Shown here in pieces: positions 61,701 to 62,530 of a stretch of 64,000 nucleotides of DNA. The stretch comes from Sipunculus nudus (Eukaryota > Annelida > Sipuncula > Golfingiida > Sipunculidae), in assembly GCA_026874595.1 (NCBI GenBank), contig CM049310.1, forward strand, positions 31,311,558-31,375,557, read 5' to 3'. The first letter of the stretch is position 1. Every line of letters begins with the position of its first letter. Under the pieces are notes generated by a model. It ran no database searches, was not told the DNA's origin, and saw only the letters and a program-made list of their open reading frames with translations. The position numbers were made by a program, and so were the translations under genes.

Positions 61701-62530
61701 ATTTTATTATAAAGAGCTGATAAATAAACCTTTAATCCATTTTCTTTCTTCCCATTACTAATTTACTAACAGTCCTAATTTTTATTATTCCCTGTAATAT
61801 TTGACACTTTTCCTATTGTTTTATCCGAGTGTTGTTTACAGATTGACTTACTGCAGTTGGCTTCATCAGCAAAGTCTGAACAGTCTGGGTTGCTGTCACA
61901 TACTTTCTGTTTGGCGATACAGTTGCCCTGGGTTGGACATTTAAATTCTGTGTCTTCATTACAGGCTGAAAGCAGGAGAAAAACCATTTCATACCATGAG
62001 GCTATTTAATTTTTCATTGAATGGAAAAGATTGTTACATTACAACATTCTTTTAGAACATTATAAAATACCAAGATATGAATCATGATTTACTTACTGCA
62101 GTTGTGTTCATCTGTGTTGTCCCCACAGTCGTCCACCTTGTTACAAACAGCGTCCATGGACACACATTCACCAGTTCCACATTTGAAGTTTCCAACACTG
62201 CTGCAGTCTGCAAATAGAAAAAGAAATATTAGCCAAGATATGAAGTTACAGAGAACAAGGGTACAAACTCAATAAACCTAAATAATAAACTTTAAATTCA
62301 TTAAATATCCTTGTAGATTGAGCCTGCAGCACATGGAAATCGTTTATAATCCCCACACCTTGGTGTTATCAACAGTATGACAAATATGACAAATACTGTA
62401 CTTAATCATTCAAACTCACCACAGCCTTCCTTTTCATCGCTCTTGTCAGCACAGTCCTCCACTGAGTTACAAAAGCTCACCTTGCTGATGCACTGACTAT
62501 TGTCACACTGGGTTTCACCCTCAGCACAAG
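4603..62530 (-). CDS. Giant LDLa-module gene, partial: 43 single-module exons in tandem 21-exon blocks
   Basis: Seen: 43 minus-strand exons, each encoding one LDL-receptor class A module with six cysteines and a C-terminal D-x-S-D-E-like calcium motif. All are in phase 1 at both ends, so any exon can be skipped, duplicated or shuffled without a frameshift. They form two complete blocks of 21 modules (B 33434-62530, A 4897-24707) plus module 1 of a third block C (4603-4713). Each block adds 2,340 coding bases, 780 residues. I read no stop codon inside any exon. Known: LDLa modules fold around one Ca2+ ion, bind protein ligands in the extracellular space or endocytic pathway, and occur in LDLR/LRP receptors, perlecan and secreted proteins. 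Not seen: signal peptide, EGF, YWTD, transmembrane or cytoplasmic exon; both ends lie outside the window. Parent family is therefore undetermined. An expressed gene is inferred from intact splice sites and silent-biased divergence between blocks. Confidence 0.9.
4714..4896 (-). other. 183-bp inter-block intron (A m21 to C m1)
   Basis: Short intron between two blocks. Its left part matches the sequence right of 24707 and its right part matches the sequence left of 33434, so it is the uninterrupted version of the 8.7-kb intron between blocks B and A. It gives the original junction of the tandem duplication. Confidence 0.8.
4897..5007 (-). CDS. LDLa exon, block A module m21
   Basis: 111 bp, donor GTAAGT, acceptor TTTTACAG. 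Module starts [14 protein letters not shown]; calcium end [10 protein letters not shown]. Protein identical to block B m21, with one silent difference seen. Confidence 0.93.
5008..5446 (-). other. Intron m20-m21, block A
   Basis: 439 bp, AT-rich, closely alignable with 33545-33974 of block B. No gene, element end or tandem repeat seen. Confidence 0.8.
5447..5557 (-). CDS. LDLa exon, block A module m20
   Basis: 111 bp, donor GTGAGT. Starts [14 protein letters not shown] and ends [10 protein letters not shown]. Val in SGVC is Thr in block B, a replacement between the second and third cysteines. Confidence 0.93.
5558..5923 (-). other. Intron m19-m20, block A
   Basis: 366 bp with no recognisable element; matches 34086-34454 in block B nearly base for base. 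Confidence 0.8.
5924..6034 (-). CDS. LDLa exon, block A module m19
   Basis: 111 bp, donor GTAAGT at 5923, acceptor TTACAG at 6035. Starts [13 protein letters not shown] and ends [11 protein letters not shown]. Nucleotide sequence identical to block B m19 by eye. Its first 67 bases, with the acceptor, are the source of the 96-bp array that follows on the plus strand. Confidence 0.93.
6035..8180 (-). repeat. 96-bp array of truncated m19 exon plus its 3' splice site (~22 units)
   Basis: On the minus strand each unit holds the acceptor tract TGTATTTTGTATTACAG, the first 67 bases of exon m19 to CTACTGTAACAG, then 29 intronic bases leading to the next acceptor. No unit keeps the second half of the exon or a donor. 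Spacing is exactly 96 bp for about 20 units, then slips by one base near 8040. In the LDLa frame each unit reaches TGA just after the truncation point. Another frame stays open for 699 codons simply because 96 is divisible by three. Confidence 0.93.
8181..8663 (-). other. Intron remainder between m18 and the m19 array, block A
   Basis: About 480 bp of AT-rich sequence without coding potential or clear element ends. Confidence 0.7.
8664..8771 (-). CDS. LDLa exon, block A module m18
   Basis: 108 bp, donor GTGAGT. Starts [13 protein letters not shown] and ends [10 protein letters not shown], with Thr in place of the usual Ser of the calcium motif. Differs from block B by Asn/Asp and Met/Lys before the fourth cysteine. 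Confidence 0.93.
8772..9578 (-). other. Intron m17-m18, block A
   Basis: 807 bp. Has an A-run followed by GGGGGAGGGG near 9513-9535. In block B the hAT element sits in the corresponding intron. No coding sequence seen. Confidence 0.7.
9579..9698 (-). CDS. LDLa exon, block A module m17 (longest module)
   Basis: 120 bp, the longest in the block because of extra residues in CTTGSQGQC between cysteines 2 and 3. Ends [10 protein letters not shown]. Protein identical to block B, two silent differences seen. Confidence 0.93.
9699..10296 (-). other. Intron m16-m17, block A
   Basis: 598 bp. Carries a single copy of the sequence that is tripled as a 110-bp repeat in block B (40361-40640). Otherwise nothing recognised. 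Confidence 0.7.
10297..10404 (-). CDS. LDLa exon, block A module m16
   Basis: 108 bp, donor GTGAGT. Starts [13 protein letters not shown] and ends [10 protein letters not shown]. Asp/Asn and Asn/Asp differences from block B lie around cysteine 3. The first residue of the module depends on the base supplied by the previous exon. Confidence 0.93.
10531..10616 (+). repeat. 30-bp tandem repeat, three units
   Basis: Units begin AACATAAATGTAAACTATAA at 10531, 10561 and 10591; the third is cut short. Lies in the m15-m16 intron of block A and was not seen in block B. Confidence 0.9.
10716..10826 (-). CDS. LDLa exon, block A module m15
   Basis: 111 bp, donor GTAAGT. Starts [14 protein letters not shown], which contains an N-x-T glycosylation sequon beside cysteine 1, and ends [17 protein letters not shown] here is CNEKDEC in block B. 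Confidence 0.93.
10827..11845 (-). other. Intron m14-m15, block A: left part with dispersed repeat
   Basis: From about 11040 the sequence has phrases such as TGACCTTTAACCTTGTGA that recur at 42460-43060 in block B, so it is a diverged copy of a dispersed repeat. No coding sequence. Confidence 0.5.
11846..15420 (+). other. CpG-bearing insertion in the block A m14-m15 intron
   Basis: Composition changes at about 11850 with two copies of AACGCCCGCC plus GGGCGCGC (11853 and 11899), and CpG stays frequent to about 15420, unlike the neighbouring introns. Block B has only 315 bp in this intron, so most of this is inserted. Internal items: a TG/TA microsatellite at 12953-12982, a direct repeat of GCATGACGTGAGAGGATG at 15092 and 15126, a C-run at 15156-15180, and AATAAACACGCCAGAC twice at 15246 and 15299. 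No element ends or convincing gene identified. Confidence 0.5.
15805..17250 (+). repeat. Diverged ~360-bp repeats with ACCTG/CAGGT palindromes
   Basis: Clusters of TTTACCTG and TTACCTG recur near 15811, 16143, 16506, 16872 and 17205. Central palindromes include CTCACCTGTACAGGTGAG (16527-16544, perfect 18 bp) and TTACCTGTACAGGTAA (16882-16897, perfect 16 bp), with an imperfect one at 16165-16179. On the minus strand, the sense strand of the LDLa gene, TTTACCTG reads CAGGTAAA, close to a 5' splice-site consensus. Confidence 0.65.
17251..18095 (-). other. Intron m14-m15, block A: right part
   Basis: Noncoding, AT-rich, no recognised element. Confidence 0.6.
18096..18209 (-). CDS. LDLa exon, block A module m14
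   Basis: 114 bp, donor GTGAGT. Starts [15 protein letters not shown] and ends [10 protein letters not shown] with Trp in the calcium loop. Protein identical to block B; two silent differences. Confidence 0.93.
18210..18947 (-). other. Intron m13-m14, block A
   Basis: 738 bp without insertion signs. It corresponds to a 7.7-kb intron in block B. Confidence 0.75.
18948..19058 (-). CDS. LDLa exon, block A module m13 (reduced calcium site)
   Basis: 111 bp, donor GTATGT. Starts [13 protein letters not shown]. The acidic end reads [17 protein letters not shown]: the Asp before cysteine 5 is Asn and the Asp two residues after it is Gly, both usual Ca2+-ligand positions. Block B shows the same loss, so the change predates the duplication. 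Confidence 0.92.
19384..19491 (-). CDS. LDLa exon, block A module m12
   Basis: 108 bp, donor GTAAGT. Starts [13 protein letters not shown] and ends [10 protein letters not shown]. Pro in RCIPLSEEC is Ser in block B. Its acceptor and first ~23 bases are copied in the array at 19492-19840. Confidence 0.93.
19492..19840 (-). repeat. ~58-bp array copying the m12 acceptor and exon start (about six units)
   Basis: On the minus strand each unit has TTTTATTACAG, then the first bases of exon m12 (ACTGTACAGAGTTCCAGTTC), then about 25 intronic bases. Acceptor copies begin at 19492, 19549, 19608, 19667, 19725 and 19783. Block B has about two units at the same place (54501-54615). Confidence 0.9.
19841..20241 (-). 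other. Intron m11-m12, block A, unique part
   Basis: About 400 bp alignable with 54616-54984; no element seen. Confidence 0.75.
20242..20352 (-). CDS. LDLa exon, block A module m11 (reduced calcium site)
   Basis: 111 bp. Starts [14 protein letters not shown]. The acidic end is [16 protein letters not shown]: the residue before cysteine 5 is Glu and the usual Asp two residues after it is Asn. Ala in IRANQVC is Val in block B, which otherwise shares this atypical motif. Confidence 0.92.
20582..20692 (-). CDS. LDLa exon, block A module m10
   Basis: 111 bp, donor GTGAGT, acceptor TTTTGTAG. Starts [13 protein letters not shown] and ends [11 protein letters not shown]. Block B differs at four residues (CSNGEFKC and DDEAANC). 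The block A intron to its left, near 20532, is the empty site of the block B MITE. Confidence 0.93.
20914..21024 (-). CDS. LDLa exon, block A module m9
   Basis: 111 bp, donor GTGAGT. Starts [14 protein letters not shown], with an N-T-S sequon, and ends [10 protein letters not shown]. Three replacements against block B, all before cysteine 4. Confidence 0.93.
21025..21874 (-). other. Intron m8-m9, block A
   Basis: 850 bp, AT-rich, with an A-run at 21353-21363. No element or gene seen. Confidence 0.7.
21875..21985 (-). CDS. LDLa exon, block A module m8
   Basis: 111 bp. Starts [14 protein letters not shown] and ends [10 protein letters not shown]. Four replacements against block B (Glu/Lys, Leu/Phe, Ser/Thr, Thr/Ala), all before cysteine 4, while the calcium half is unchanged. 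Confidence 0.92.
22130..22536 (-). repeat. 76-bp array copying the m7 donor and 3' half of the exon (five units)
   Basis: Unit boundaries at the donor-like TACTTAC are 22158, 22234, 22310, 22385, 22461 and, for the full exon, 22537: spacing 75-76 bp. On the minus strand each unit carries the exon end encoding [18 protein letters not shown] plus a GTAAGTATA donor, then leads into the next. One unit has lost the donor (ATAAGT at 22461) and one reads GTAGGT. Since 76 is not divisible by three the frame rotates between units. Confidence 0.92.
22537..22650 (-). CDS. LDLa exon, block A module m7
   Basis: 114 bp, donor GTAAGT, acceptor TTATTAG. Starts [14 protein letters not shown] and ends [11 protein letters not shown]. 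Protein identical to block B with one silent change. It is the only complete copy in the 76-bp array region. Confidence 0.93.
22925..23035 (-). CDS. LDLa exon, block A module m6
   Basis: 111 bp, donor GTAAGT. Starts [14 protein letters not shown] and ends [10 protein letters not shown]. Protein identical to block B; one silent change. Confidence 0.93.
23219..23329 (-). CDS. LDLa exon, block A module m5
   Basis: 111 bp, donor GTGAGT. Starts [14 protein letters not shown] and ends [10 protein letters not shown]; Asn replaces the usual Asp before cysteine 5. Protein identical to block B, three silent changes. Confidence 0.93.
23510..23620 (-). CDS. LDLa exon, block A module m4
   Basis: 111 bp, donor GTATGT. 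Starts [13 protein letters not shown] and ends [11 protein letters not shown]. Protein identical to block B despite six nucleotide differences, all silent. Confidence 0.93.
23621..24028 (-). other. Intron m3-m4, block A
   Basis: 408 bp, alignable with 61441-61851. No element seen. Confidence 0.8.
24029..24142 (-). CDS. LDLa exon, block A module m3
   Basis: 114 bp, donor GTAAGT. Starts [15 protein letters not shown] and ends [10 protein letters not shown], with Ala in place of Ser in the calcium motif. Nucleotide sequence identical to block B by eye. Confidence 0.93.
24274..24384 (-). CDS. LDLa exon, block A module m2
   Basis: 111 bp, donor GTAAGT. Starts [14 protein letters not shown] and ends [10 protein letters not shown]. 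Ala in SMAAVC is Asp in block B. Confidence 0.93.
24597..24707 (-). CDS. LDLa exon, block A module m1
   Basis: 111 bp, donor GTGAGT. Starts [13 protein letters not shown] and ends [11 protein letters not shown]. Three copies of this module in the window allow comparison: GETQ/DNG here, GETL/DNG in C, GETQ/DNS in B. Confidence 0.93.
25020..25370 (+). repeat. ~120-bp tandem repeat, three diverged units
   Basis: Units near 25020, 25147 and 25270 share GCACCACCAGTCTTGTATAC-like and ATATGCCCAATTTCAG phrases with about 10-20% divergence by eye. Confidence 0.75.
25400..26060 (+). repeat. Diverged tandem repeat around CTGCACTGAGTGAACTC
   Basis: CACTGAGTGAACTC-like phrases recur at about 25455, 25490, 25520, 25595, 25635, 25925 and 25955, followed by GACCTGTACCTGGCT-like text and ATCTGAAACAG-like text. 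Confidence 0.65.
25794..25908 (+). repeat. ~26-bp minisatellite with TGATCA
   Basis: Five units of roughly CCATGAGGTGATCACATGCTAC in tandem; each has the palindrome TGATCA or a one-base variant. Confidence 0.8.
26460..28250 (+). repeat. Dispersed repeat with AGGTGGCGCCACCAAT phrases
   Basis: The palindromic phrase GGTGGCGCCACC recurs at about 26938 and 27759, a variant at 26479; each is followed by text like TCATGTGACCAACATT. It ends in a GAC-rich simple repeat at 28180-28230. Noncoding; family not identified. Confidence 0.55.
28260..30665 (+). repeat. Dispersed repeat family F1, middle and tail portion
   Basis: GTCCATTATGTTTGGGCCCATAAC-like text occurs at 28263 and 29190, and again at 49805 and 53897. 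A ~340-bp internal unit is tandem, with copies at about 29609, 29954 and 30292. It ends with a GACA/GACG-rich stretch and TATAGCTCAGATGACTTACT then TCAACTGAGCTAAAA, the same tail as at 50219 and 54292. Confidence 0.6.
30671..33407 (+). repeat. Dispersed repeat family F2 with internal ~140-bp units
   Basis: Starts CTAGATGTGGTCAGACAATG, the same head as at 63703. Internal units with GGAGCCCTCATAGGTACCAA occur near 30937, 31077, 31215, 31365 and 31498. It ends near 33407 with ATCACTATAGGGCACCGC and a stem CGCTTGTCAAGCGG. It is split by the TIR element at 31549-33279. Confidence 0.65.
31549..33279. mobile_element. 1.7-kb non-autonomous TIR element flanked by TA
   Basis: Left end CCATAAAAAACCGCATATAC and right end (reversed) CCGTAAAAACTCACATATAA form imperfect terminal inverted repeats of about 28 bp. 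Flanking TA at 31547 and 33280 is a candidate target duplication. Removing the element restores GCAGTATGTTGTTG, as found uninterrupted in the neighbouring F2 unit near 31268. No transposase was recognised. Tc1/mariner-pogo superfamily is inferred from the TA flanks alone. Confidence 0.65.
33434..33544 (-). CDS. LDLa exon, block B module m21
   Basis: 111 bp, donor [20 protein letters not shown] to [10 protein letters not shown]. Last exon of block B in transcript order; its donor must reach block A m1 across 8.7 kb. Confidence 0.93.
33545..33974 (-). other. Intron m20-m21, block B
   Basis: 430 bp, matching 5008-5446 with small indels. Nothing else seen. Confidence 0.8.
33975..34085 (-). CDS. 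LDLa exon, block B module m20
   Basis: 111 bp, donor [20 protein letters not shown] to [10 protein letters not shown]; Thr in SGTC is Val in block A. Confidence 0.93.
34086..34454 (-). other. Intron m19-m20, block B
   Basis: 369 bp, nearly identical to 5558-5923; no element. Confidence 0.8.
34455..34565 (-). CDS. LDLa exon, block B module m19
   Basis: 111 bp, donor [19 protein letters not shown] to [11 protein letters not shown]. Acceptor is TTTCAG here, TTACAG in block A and in the array units. Confidence 0.93.
34566..35060 (-). repeat. 96-bp truncated-exon array at m19, block B (five units)
   Basis: Same unit as 6035-8180: acceptor tract, 67 bases of exon m19, 29 intronic bases. Acceptor copies lie near 34662, 34758, 34854, 34950 and 35046. 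Only five partial units, against about 22 in block A; small indels disrupt the open frame present in A. Confidence 0.92.
35100..35540 (+). pseudogene. LINE reverse-transcriptase 3' end, degraded (zinc-binding tail)
   Basis: Plus-strand translation from about 35170 gives [15 protein letters not shown], then [18 protein letters not shown] and [11 protein letters not shown], the C-x2-C...H...C pattern and FW of the zf-RVT domain that ends many non-LTR reverse transcriptases. A stop near 35364 and a frame change follow, after which [11 protein letters not shown] and LIILIAKIS continue the same family's tail. No catalytic domain is present. Fragment inserted in the m18-m19 intron; absent from block A. 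Confidence 0.7.
35541..35966 (-). other. Intron m18-m19, block B, remainder
   Basis: AT-rich and noncoding; nothing recognised. Confidence 0.65.
35967..36074 (-). CDS. LDLa exon, block B module m18
   Basis: 108 bp, donor [19 protein letters not shown] to [10 protein letters not shown]; Asp and Lys replace Asn and Met of block A. Confidence 0.93.
36075..36407 (-). other. Intron m17-m18, block B, left of the hAT element
   Basis: Left part alignable with 8772 onward. Contains a G-run at 36369-36382 next to the element boundary. Confidence 0.7.
36687..37685 (+). repeat. ~180-bp tandem repeat inside the hAT element (five units)
   Basis: AAAAGTAGGTCAAC-like phrases at 36790, 36969, 37149, 37328 and 37502 give a 174-180 bp period. 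Units share AACTCGATCTGTAACTGGTC and ATATCTGCAGGCATTGCGAA. Starts with CTAGATGTGTCGGAACGACA, resembling the F2 head. Probably a later insertion, because the transposase frame runs into it. Confidence 0.8.
37511..38239 (-). pseudogene. hAT transposase N-terminal fragment with TTF/BED-type zinc finger
   Basis: 242 codons. Residues ~60-130 hold a zinc finger: [15 protein letters not shown], then YCSLC and later DHASTRSH, a C-x2-C...H-x5-H arrangement as in TTF-type fingers of hAT transposases and domesticated ZNF862-like proteins. From about residue 186 the frame reads into the 180-bp tandem repeat, so the catalytic and dimerisation domains are missing. Likely inactive. Confidence 0.6.
37690..40090. 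other. hAT element interior without recognised gene
   Basis: Right of the transposase fragment (38240-40090) the interior is CpG-containing and has no open frame I can assign on either strand. Confidence 0.5.
40244..40363 (-). CDS. LDLa exon, block B module m17
   Basis: 120 bp, donor [15 protein letters not shown] insertion between cysteines 2 and 3 as in A; ends [10 protein letters not shown]. Its acceptor side borders the 110-bp repeat. Confidence 0.93.
40361..40640 (-). repeat. 110-bp repeat starting at the m17 acceptor, block B only
   Basis: Units begin at 40361, 40471 and 40581 (AGTCTGTTAT, then AGTCAGTGAT twice), so the repeat starts at the last exon bases next to the acceptor. Only a few exon bases are included and the two outer copies have lost the AG. 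Block A has a single copy. Confidence 0.8.
40641..42122 (-). other. Intron m16-m17, block B
   Basis: About 1.5 kb, partly alignable with 9770-10296; contains roughly 0.9 kb of extra AT-rich sequence (about 40900-41950) with no recognisable gene or element ends. Confidence 0.6.
42123..42230 (-). CDS. LDLa exon, block B module m16
   Basis: 108 bp, donor [22 protein letters not shown] to [10 protein letters not shown]; Asn/Asp exchange relative to block A around cysteine 3. Confidence 0.93.
42231..43833 (-). other. Intron m15-m16, block B, with dispersed repeats
   Basis: From about 42400 to 43247 it holds diverged repeats of GTGACCTTGACCTTTGA-like text (42440, 42608, 42755, 42890, 43030), ending in GGGCATCCACCAATTCCTGC. 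At 43255-43745 an F1-like segment with GGCGCCACCAGTC and the TGCTGAGCT tail follows. Block A has 311 bp here. Confidence 0.6.
43834..43944 (-). CDS. LDLa exon, block B module m15
   Basis: 111 bp, donor GTAAGT, acceptor [21 protein letters not shown] (sequon N-E-T) to [17 protein letters not shown] replaces CNEQDDC of block A. Confidence 0.93.
43945..44259 (-). other. Intron m14-m15, block B
   Basis: 315 bp with a TA microsatellite at 44090-44108. It lacks the 7-kb insertion of block A and so approximates the ancestral intron. Confidence 0.75.
44260..44373 (-). CDS. LDLa exon, block B module m14
   Basis: 114 bp, donor [21 protein letters not shown] to [10 protein letters not shown]; protein identical to block A. 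Confidence 0.93.
44671..50219 (+). repeat. Dispersed repeat family F1, near-complete copy with duplicated head
   Basis: Head CAAGGGACCCATGGGTCA is present at 44671 and 45600, giving a 929-bp tandem duplication of the head. The body continues after the TIR element 46584-48142 to the tail CTCAGATGACTTATAGTCAG and CTGAGCTAAAA at 50219. Head contains GCTCAGCTGA and tail contains TCAGCTGAGC, a short inverted pair. Related copies: 52541-54292, 28260-30665, 55762 (head), 62682 (head). No open frame identified. Confidence 0.65.
46584..48142. mobile_element. 1.56-kb non-autonomous TIR element (CCGTATTTCCTTGAACAGAC ends)
   Basis: Left end CCGTATTTCCTTGAACAGAC and right end, its reverse complement, are perfect for at least 20 bp. 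TATA occurs on both flanks, consistent with a TA or TATA target duplication. Subterminal sequence repeats AAGGCCGGCGTTTATTTT on both sides. The interior carries two ~190-bp copies of CTAAACACGGGGTGGCTCTT (47010 and 47200). No transposase seen; a pogo/Tc1-like or related superfamily is inferred. Confidence 0.75.
50228..51424. mobile_element. 1.2-kb TIR element with AGTGAAACC ends
   Basis: Left TAGTGAAACCCCTCTATAGT and right (reversed) CAGTGAAACCCTGGGCTGCA share about 12 bp at the ends, then related GTGTC and CTCTTATG-like subterminal text. TA flanks both ends (50226 and 51425). Resembles pogo/Tigger-type termini, but no transposase frame was found. Confidence 0.55.
51517..51720 (+). repeat. 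~115-bp direct duplication in the block B m13-m14 intron
   Basis: GACTTGTTAAATAAAATA-like text occurs at 51544 and 51649 with similar surroundings; two diverged units. Confidence 0.6.
52077..52187 (-). CDS. LDLa exon, block B module m13 (reduced calcium site)
   Basis: 111 bp, donor [19 protein letters not shown] to [17 protein letters not shown]. Has the same missing acidic ligands as block A but differs at Phe/Tyr, Ile/Val, Pro/Arg and Val/Ala. Confidence 0.92.
52188..54392 (-). other. Intron m12-m13, block B, expanded by an F1 copy
   Basis: Block A has 325 bp here. The extra ~1.75 kb (about 52541-54292) starts with ACAAGGGACCAATGGGTCTC and ends with CTCAGATGACTTATAGTCAG, the two ends of family F1. 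Confidence 0.7.
54393..54500 (-). CDS. LDLa exon, block B module m12
   Basis: 108 bp, donor [26 protein letters not shown] to [10 protein letters not shown]; Ser replaces Pro of block A. Confidence 0.93.
54501..54615 (-). repeat. m12 acceptor repeat, block B (two diverged units)
   Basis: Two partial copies of the m12 acceptor and exon start, near 54501 and 54560, then a shorter remnant GAACTCTGTTGG at 54600. Block A has about six better-matched units. Confidence 0.8.
54616..54984 (-). other. Intron m11-m12, block B, unique part
   Basis: 369 bp alignable with 19841-20241; nothing else. Confidence 0.75.
54985..55095 (-). CDS. LDLa exon, block B module m11 (reduced calcium site)
   Basis: 111 bp, donor [27 protein letters not shown] to [10 protein letters not shown]; keeps the atypical NGEDE motif of block A. 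Confidence 0.92.
55274..55584. mobile_element. 311-bp Harbinger-type MITE
   Basis: Ends GGCCAAAAAAAAATAAAAGG and its near-perfect reverse complement; inverted repeats extend about 34 bp to CTCAGGCA. TTA on both sides (55271-55273, 55585-55587) is the expected 3-bp target duplication. Block A at about 20530 (GATAAATTATTCTGACTTGA) has a single TTA and no element, so it is the empty site. Inserted after the A/B duplication, or lost from A. Confidence 0.85.
55631..55741 (-). CDS. LDLa exon, block B module m10
   Basis: 111 bp, donor GTGAGT, acceptor [20 protein letters not shown] to [11 protein letters not shown]; four replacements against block A. Confidence 0.93.
55742..56325 (-). other. Intron m9-m10, block B
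   Basis: 584 bp. Begins with a fragment of the F1 head (AGGGACCCATAGATCACG at 55764); rest is AT-rich. Block A has 221 bp here. Confidence 0.65.
56326..56436 (-). CDS. LDLa exon, block B module m9
   Basis: 111 bp, donor [27 protein letters not shown] to [10 protein letters not shown]; sequon N-T-S kept. Confidence 0.93.
56437..56886 (-). other. Intron m8-m9, block B
   Basis: 450 bp, AT-rich, a G-run at 56514-56522; no element seen. Confidence 0.7.
56887..56997 (-). CDS. LDLa exon, block B module m8
   Basis: 111 bp, donor GTAAGT, acceptor [28 protein letters not shown] to [10 protein letters not shown]. The first half differs at four residues from block A. Confidence 0.93.
57080..57585. mobile_element. 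~506-bp hAT-like MITE
   Basis: Ends CAGGGTTCGTACTCA and TGAGTACGAACCCTG are near-perfect inverted repeats (about 14 bp). Subterminal TCCAGG and CCTGGA motifs recur near both ends. Clear target duplication not seen; a second CAGGGTTCATAACTC just left (57066) may be a partial duplicate of the end. No coding sequence. Confidence 0.65.
57836..58137 (+). repeat. F2-family repeat, 5'-truncated copy
   Basis: Two units of AGGGACGGAGCCCT-like text (57838 and 57985), each followed by CACCAATCATCC and GGATTTGAGAAAGATCCAT, then GTGTCACTGACGGATGGACA and CAGTGATCACT, the F2 tail seen at 33310-33407. Confidence 0.7.
58138..59640 (-). other. Intron m7-m8, block B, remainder
   Basis: 1.5 kb AT-rich sequence, no gene or element ends recognised. 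Block A has about 0.15 kb between m8 and its 76-bp array. Confidence 0.6.
59640..59964 (-). repeat. 76-bp m7 donor array, block B (four units)
   Basis: Donor boundaries at 59661, 59737, 59813, 59889 and, for the full exon, 59965: spacing exactly 76 bp. All five donors read GTAAGT, unlike block A where two units are mutated. Confidence 0.92.
59965..60078 (-). CDS. LDLa exon, block B module m7
   Basis: 114 bp, donor GTAAGT, acceptor [21 protein letters not shown] to [11 protein letters not shown]; protein identical to block A. Confidence 0.93.
60354..60464 (-). CDS. LDLa exon, block B module m6
   Basis: 111 bp, donor [20 protein letters not shown] to [10 protein letters not shown]; protein identical to block A. 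Confidence 0.93.
60753..60863 (-). CDS. LDLa exon, block B module m5
   Basis: 111 bp, donor GTGAGT, acceptor [20 protein letters not shown] to [10 protein letters not shown]; protein identical to block A. Confidence 0.93.
60864..61329 (-). other. Intron m4-m5, block B
   Basis: 466 bp; first half aligns with 23330-23509, then about 280 bp extra of unrecognised sequence. Confidence 0.7.
61330..61440 (-). CDS. LDLa exon, block B module m4
   Basis: 111 bp. Donor is GTGTGT (GTATGT in block A), because extra sequence abuts the exon here. [13 protein letters not shown] to [11 protein letters not shown]; protein identical to block A with six silent differences. Confidence 0.92.
61441..61851 (-). 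other. Intron m3-m4, block B
   Basis: 411 bp alignable with 23621-24028; no element. Confidence 0.8.
61852..61965 (-). CDS. LDLa exon, block B module m3
   Basis: 114 bp, donor [21 protein letters not shown] to [10 protein letters not shown]; identical to block A in nucleotides by eye. Confidence 0.93.
62097..62207 (-). CDS. LDLa exon, block B module m2
   Basis: 111 bp, donor [27 protein letters not shown] to [10 protein letters not shown]; one replacement against block A. Confidence 0.93.
62420..62530 (-). CDS. LDLa exon, block B module m1
   Basis: 111 bp, donor GTGAGT, acceptor [20 protein letters not shown] to [11 protein letters not shown]. First exon of the gene visible in transcript order; the acceptor needs an exon right of the window. 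Confidence 0.93.

Larger units (their letters stand above)
33434..62530 (-). repeat. Block B: complete 21-exon LDLa super-repeat (29 kb)
   Basis: Transcribed first of the blocks seen. It holds modules m1 (62420) to m21 (33434) in the same order and with the same exon lengths as block A. Introns are longer than in A (29.1 kb against 19.8 kb) because of transposon insertions between m18/m17, m17/m16, m14/m13, m13/m12, m11/m10 and m8/m7. Introns without insertions, for example near m2-m6 and m19-m21, stay clearly alignable with block A by eye, which supports a recent duplication. Confidence 0.9.
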
